From NCBI GenBank assembly GCA_013821825.1, contig PNJK01000007.1, positions 1 to 64,000 of the forward strand: 64,000 nt of DNA, given 5' to 3'. This document shows positions 61,565-64,000 of this stretch, piece after piece. Each line of letters opens with the position of its first letter. The stretch's first letter is position 1. The DNA is from Rhodobacter sp. (GTDB taxonomy: Bacteria; Pseudomonadota; Alphaproteobacteria; Rhodobacterales; Rhodobacteraceae). A model generated the notes under the pieces. It had not been told where the DNA came from. It made no database searches and saw only the letters and a list, made by a program, of their open reading frames with translations. A program made the position numbers and the translations under genes.

Positions 61565-62053
61565 ATGCAATTGAAATCGTTGATGTTGCGAGTTAGCGAA
61601 ATCAGCATTTCGATAGCGGTTTGGGCATGTTTGGAGCAGGAAGCCGGCACGCGTTTTCAGACGCAGTTGGCGGGACAAATTGGCGACAGCTTAGTTGTCG
61701 CTGAACTTGTTGGACGCGGGATCGGAGCCACAGCTTTTGCGGACAACGTCCGAGACGCAGACCTGCTTGCTTCAGCCAACCACCCTGGCTGCCGCCTGCA
61801 AGCGAAGGCCTGGCCAATCGCGCTTTTTGGCGACGGACACACCGTTGATTTCGCCATGGTCCCGCGTCTTTCCGGTCGCAACCCGATGCAGATGCCTGGC
61901 TGGGGATGCTCGGTCGTGCCGTCCCGCATGCGGGAAGAACGTCGAGCATTAGTCGACACGTTGCGAAGCACCGCAAAGGCGGCGGGCATTGACGGCGTGA
62001 TCTACGCCGATGGCCTTGAGGCAAGACGTGCCCAGGACCAGCTTGTCCCATGA
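61565..62053 (+). CDS. hypothetical protein, possible PD-(D/E)XK nuclease-like fold
   Basis: The 162-residue frame begins just after the rpsI terminator. Residues 38-85 resemble the start of small restriction-endonuclease-like proteins: GQIGDSLVVAELVGRGIGAT, then NVRDADLLA with an acidic pair (D64, D66), then CRLQAKAWP, where Q79 and K81 would occupy the (E/Q)xK positions. The C-terminal part (RREERRALVDTLRSTAKAAG) is helical. Base composition is less GC-rich than the neighbours. The first ~30 codons could be non-coding, and no strong ribosome binding site is seen. Family placement is inference. Confidence 0.5.
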   Translation: MQLKSLMLRVSEISISIAVWACLEQEAGTRFQTQLAGQIGDSLVVAELVGRGIGATAFADNVRDADLLASANHPGCRLQAKAWPIALFGDGHTVDFAMVPRLSGRNPMQMPGWGCSVVPSRMREERRALVDTLRSTAKAAGIDGVIYADGLEARRAQDQLVP

Positions 62054-62117
62054 AAAGAGGGCCGGTGTGACCCGGCCCAGTCAGGGGAAAAGCGATGGCC
62101 TGCGCGGAATCCGGCGG

Positions 62118-62321
62118 TCAGGGACACCAGAAGGGCTTTGCGCATTCAGCCTTGGCCTCATCAGCCGACAGGCCGATATCGCGCAGGATATGGGCGTCAA
62201 GGCGCGCCAGGGTCTGGCGGTCGCGGCGGCGGGCCAGGGCCTCGGCCGCGGCAGAAATCAGGCGCGTCAGGAGGCGGTGCCGGGTGCGGAGGCGAAGGGT
62301 CTTGGTCTCGCTGCGGGTCAT
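62118..62321 (-). CDS. DUF1127 (YjiS-like) small protein
   Basis: The 67-residue basic protein ends in the DUF1127 motif LARLDAHILRDIGLSADEAK followed by a PFW terminus. AGGAGG lies five bases before its ATG. DUF1127 proteins in alphaproteobacteria affect RNA turnover and phosphate or stress physiology. It diverges from a MocR regulator across ~90 bp, a common arrangement that suggests joint regulation. Confidence 0.85.
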   Translation of the reverse strand: MTRSETKTLRLRTRHRLLTRLISAAAEALARRRDRQTLARLDAHILRDIGLSADEAKAECAKPFWCP

Positions 62322-62337
62322 CGCAGCCTCCTGTGAT

Positions 62338-62351
62338 TTGTATTGATACAA
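62338..62351. promoter_or_regulatory. candidate MocR operator between divergent genes
   Basis: TTGTAT and ATACAA flank a 2-bp centre. The half TGATACAA (62344-62351) recurs at 62418-62425 in the same orientation, 74 bp away, overlapping the start region of the MocR gene. Direct repeats of this kind fit autoregulation by the MocR protein. Confidence 0.4.
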
Positions 62352-62412
62352 TAATCGATATGACGTAGGGACAATCTAACTATCTCACGCAATGAGTCGC
62401 CAGAGGATTATT

Positions 62413-63816
62413 GTGACTGATACAAGTTGGGCGCCTGATCTGAGTCAATTTCCCGGACCGAAGTATCTGGGCCTGTCCCGGGCCCTGCGCGAAGCGATCC
62501 GGGAGGGCGAATTGCCGCCGAACTCGCAGCTTCCTACGGTTCGGGATCTGGCGTGGCGGCTGCATCTGACGCCAGGAACGGTGGCGCGGGCCTATCAACT
62601 GGCGACGCAGGAAGGGCTATTGGCGGCCACGGTCGGGCGCGGGACATTTGTGGCGGCGCAATCGCCGCGACTGGGTCCGACGCAGGCATTGTATACTGAA
62701 CGGATCACGGGTGGGGCGACCGGGCTGGTCGACCTGCGCCCGCCACAAGTGCCCGAGGTCGGGCAGGCAGAAGCGTTCCGCGCGGCCCTGCTGGAGATGG
62801 CGGGGCAGACCGGGGCCGGCTGGCTGGACTATACCAGCCAAAGGGGCGAGGCGGCGCTGCGGGCCGAGATCGTGACCTGGATGGGCGACCGCATTCTGGG
62901 ACCGATCGGAGCCGAGGATGTGGCGCTGACCCATGGCGGGCAGAACGCGATCGGGCTGATCTTCGATTGCTGCCTTCGGGGTGAACGTCCGGCAGTGCTG
63001 ATCGAGGAACTGGCCTATCCCGGTTTTCGCTATGCCGCGCGGGCGGCGCGGGCGGAAGTGGTGCCGATCGAGATCGACGAGGAGGGCGCCGTGCCCGAGG
63101 CGCTGGAGGCCGCATGCCGCCGCCACGGCGCGCAGGTGCTGTGCCTGACGACCGAGGCGCAGAACCCCACGACGGGTCGGATGCCGGTGAAACGTCGGCA
63201 GGAGATCGCCGATATCGCCAGGGCTTATGACCTGCAGGTGCTGGAAGATGACTGTTATTCGGTTGCTGAAACCGACATCCCCAGTTTGCGTGCCTTGGCG
63301 CCGGAACGGGTCTGGCTTGTCGGTTCGGTGTCCAAGACCATCTCGGCGGCGCTGCGCTTTGGCTATTTGATCTGTCCGGCGGGCATGGGCGAAGCGGGGC
63401 GGCTGACCGCGCAGCACGGGTTCTTCGCGCTGTCGCGTCCGGTCGCTGACCTGATGCTGCATCTGTTCAGGTCGGGTGCGGCCGCAGATATCAAGGGACG
63501 GGTTCAGGCGGAGTTTGCCGAGCGTTTGCAAAGCCTTGTCAATCTTCTGGGCGCATATGACCTGAGCTGGCAAGCCGGGGTGCCCTTTGTCTGGCTGCGG
63601 ATGCCCTTGGGGTGGCGGGCCTCGACCTTCGTGCGCATGGCCGAGGCACGGGGCGTGCTGGTCCGGTCGGCGGACGAATACGCGCTGGTGCATGGCCGCG
63701 CGCCGAATGCAGTGCGGATCGCGATTGCCGGCAACCTGTCGCGTGACGGGTTCGAGGCGGCGATGCGGGTGCTGGCCGATCTGCTGGCCCGGCCGCCCTC
63801 GGACCTGTCGGTCTGA
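62413..63816 (+). CDS. MocR-type PLP-dependent transcription regulator
   Basis: The 467-residue protein has an N-terminal GntR winged helix (about residues 10-75; LPTVRDLAWRLHLTPGTVAR) and an aminotransferase-like domain with the PLP lysine in VGSVSKTISAALRFGYL and cofactor contacts in VLEDDCYSVAE. A GTG start at 62413 is chosen because AGAGGA lies about six bases before it and TDTSWAPDLSQ matches family N-termini; an ATG at 62392 would add seven residues without a ribosome binding site. The target is likely the divergent DUF1127 gene and itself. Confidence 0.82.
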   Translation: MTDTSWAPDLSQFPGPKYLGLSRALREAIREGELPPNSQLPTVRDLAWRLHLTPGTVARAYQLATQEGLLAATVGRGTFVAAQSPRLGPTQALYTERITGGATGLVDLRPPQVPEVGQAEAFRAALLEMAGQTGAGWLDYTSQRGEAALRAEIVTWMGDRILGPIGAEDVALTHGGQNAIGLIFDCCLRGERPAVLIEELAYPGFRYAARAARAEVVPIEIDEEGAVPEALEAACRRHGAQVLCLTTEAQNPTTGRMPVKRRQEIADIARAYDLQVLEDDCYSVAETDIPSLRALAPERVWLVGSVSKTISAALRFGYLICPAGMGEAGRLTAQHGFFALSRPVADLMLHLFRSGAAADIKGRVQAEFAERLQSLVNLLGAYDLSWQAGVPFVWLRMPLGWRASTFVRMAEARGVLVRSADEYALVHGRAPNAVRIAIAGNLSRDGFEAAMRVLADLLARPPSDLSV

Positions 63817-63952
63817 GGTGCGGACCGGGGGGATTCCTTACCTGTTGCAAAAGGGCACTGATCACGCGGAATTGCCCGAGGGGGGGAGTTGACCGTGATG
63901 GCATCCGTGACTGATGATTCCACCCAGAGCAGAAAAAAAAGAGAGCCCGAAA

Positions 63953-64000
63953 ATGGGACTGCAATACACCTTTCACGCGCCGCATGGCGGCGCGGATTTT
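63953..64000 (+). CDS. start of a gene running off the window end
   Basis: From ATG 63953 the frame reads MGLQYTFHAPHGGADF without a stop to the end of the window. Too little is visible for a family call, and the ribosome binding site (AGAGAG about nine bases upstream) is moderate. Confidence 0.4.
   Translation, partial: MGLQYTFHAPHGGADF

Overview
The window is GC-rich, gene-dense alphaproteobacterial DNA. Tightly coupled operons with 1-4 nt overlaps, a tpa-tauR-xsc taurine module, CrtC/AttH-type and EF-P/DUF6280-type neighbours, kps capsule genes and remnants of a purple-bacterial photosynthesis gene cluster all point to Rhodobacteraceae, near Rhodobacter/Tabrizicola/Gemmobacter. The genus cannot be fixed from the sequence alone. 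No insertion sequence, prophage or CRISPR array was seen.

Layout. (1) 52-5762: a minus-strand ABC importer operon (binding protein, ATPase, permease) ending in two flavodoxin-fold oxidoreductases, then a RidA protein. (2) 4701-8807: an AttH/CrtC-like protein with a MacB/LolD-type ATPase and an FtsX-type permease. (3) 8987-22489: taurine dissimilation: tpa, a convergent fatty acid desaturase, tauR, a small APH-like kinase, xsc, a TauE-like exporter, ackA and soeABC. Taurine is converted to sulfoacetaldehyde, then to acetyl phosphate plus sulfite. AckA makes ATP from acetyl phosphate; SoeABC oxidises sulfite or TauE exports it. Matching 23-bp-spaced repeats lie upstream of tpa and xsc and look like TauR sites. 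(4) 22502-29298: a phosphohexomutase and a urease operon, ureD-A-orf-B-C-E-F-G, interrupted by a small opposite-strand gene.

(5) 29581-32627: the most unusual stretch. Decayed pieces of cycA (cytochrome c2), bchP, bchO and dxs, with frameshifts, stops and internal deletions, surround an intact idi. I read this as the scar of a lost photosynthesis gene cluster. (6) 32668-50043: housekeeping and envelope genes: PIMT, tolC, an acidic disordered protein, DUF6280, efp, ygfZ, an MsbA-like exporter, a class V aminotransferase, a PuuD-like hydrolase, a flavodoxin, a CorC-like protein, xerD, aroK and aroB.

(7) 50044-52326: a gene-poor region with a small secreted protein, a lipoprotein with a duplicated 3' end, and tRNA-Gln. 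(8) 52465-60274: a flavoprotein, RidA, kdsA, kpsE, kpsT, a divergent NhaA, a UDG-family protein and an SseB-family protein. (9) 60450-64000: rplM-rpsI with promoter and terminator, a possible PD-(D/E)XK protein, a DUF1127 protein diverging from a MocR regulator, and the start of a last gene.
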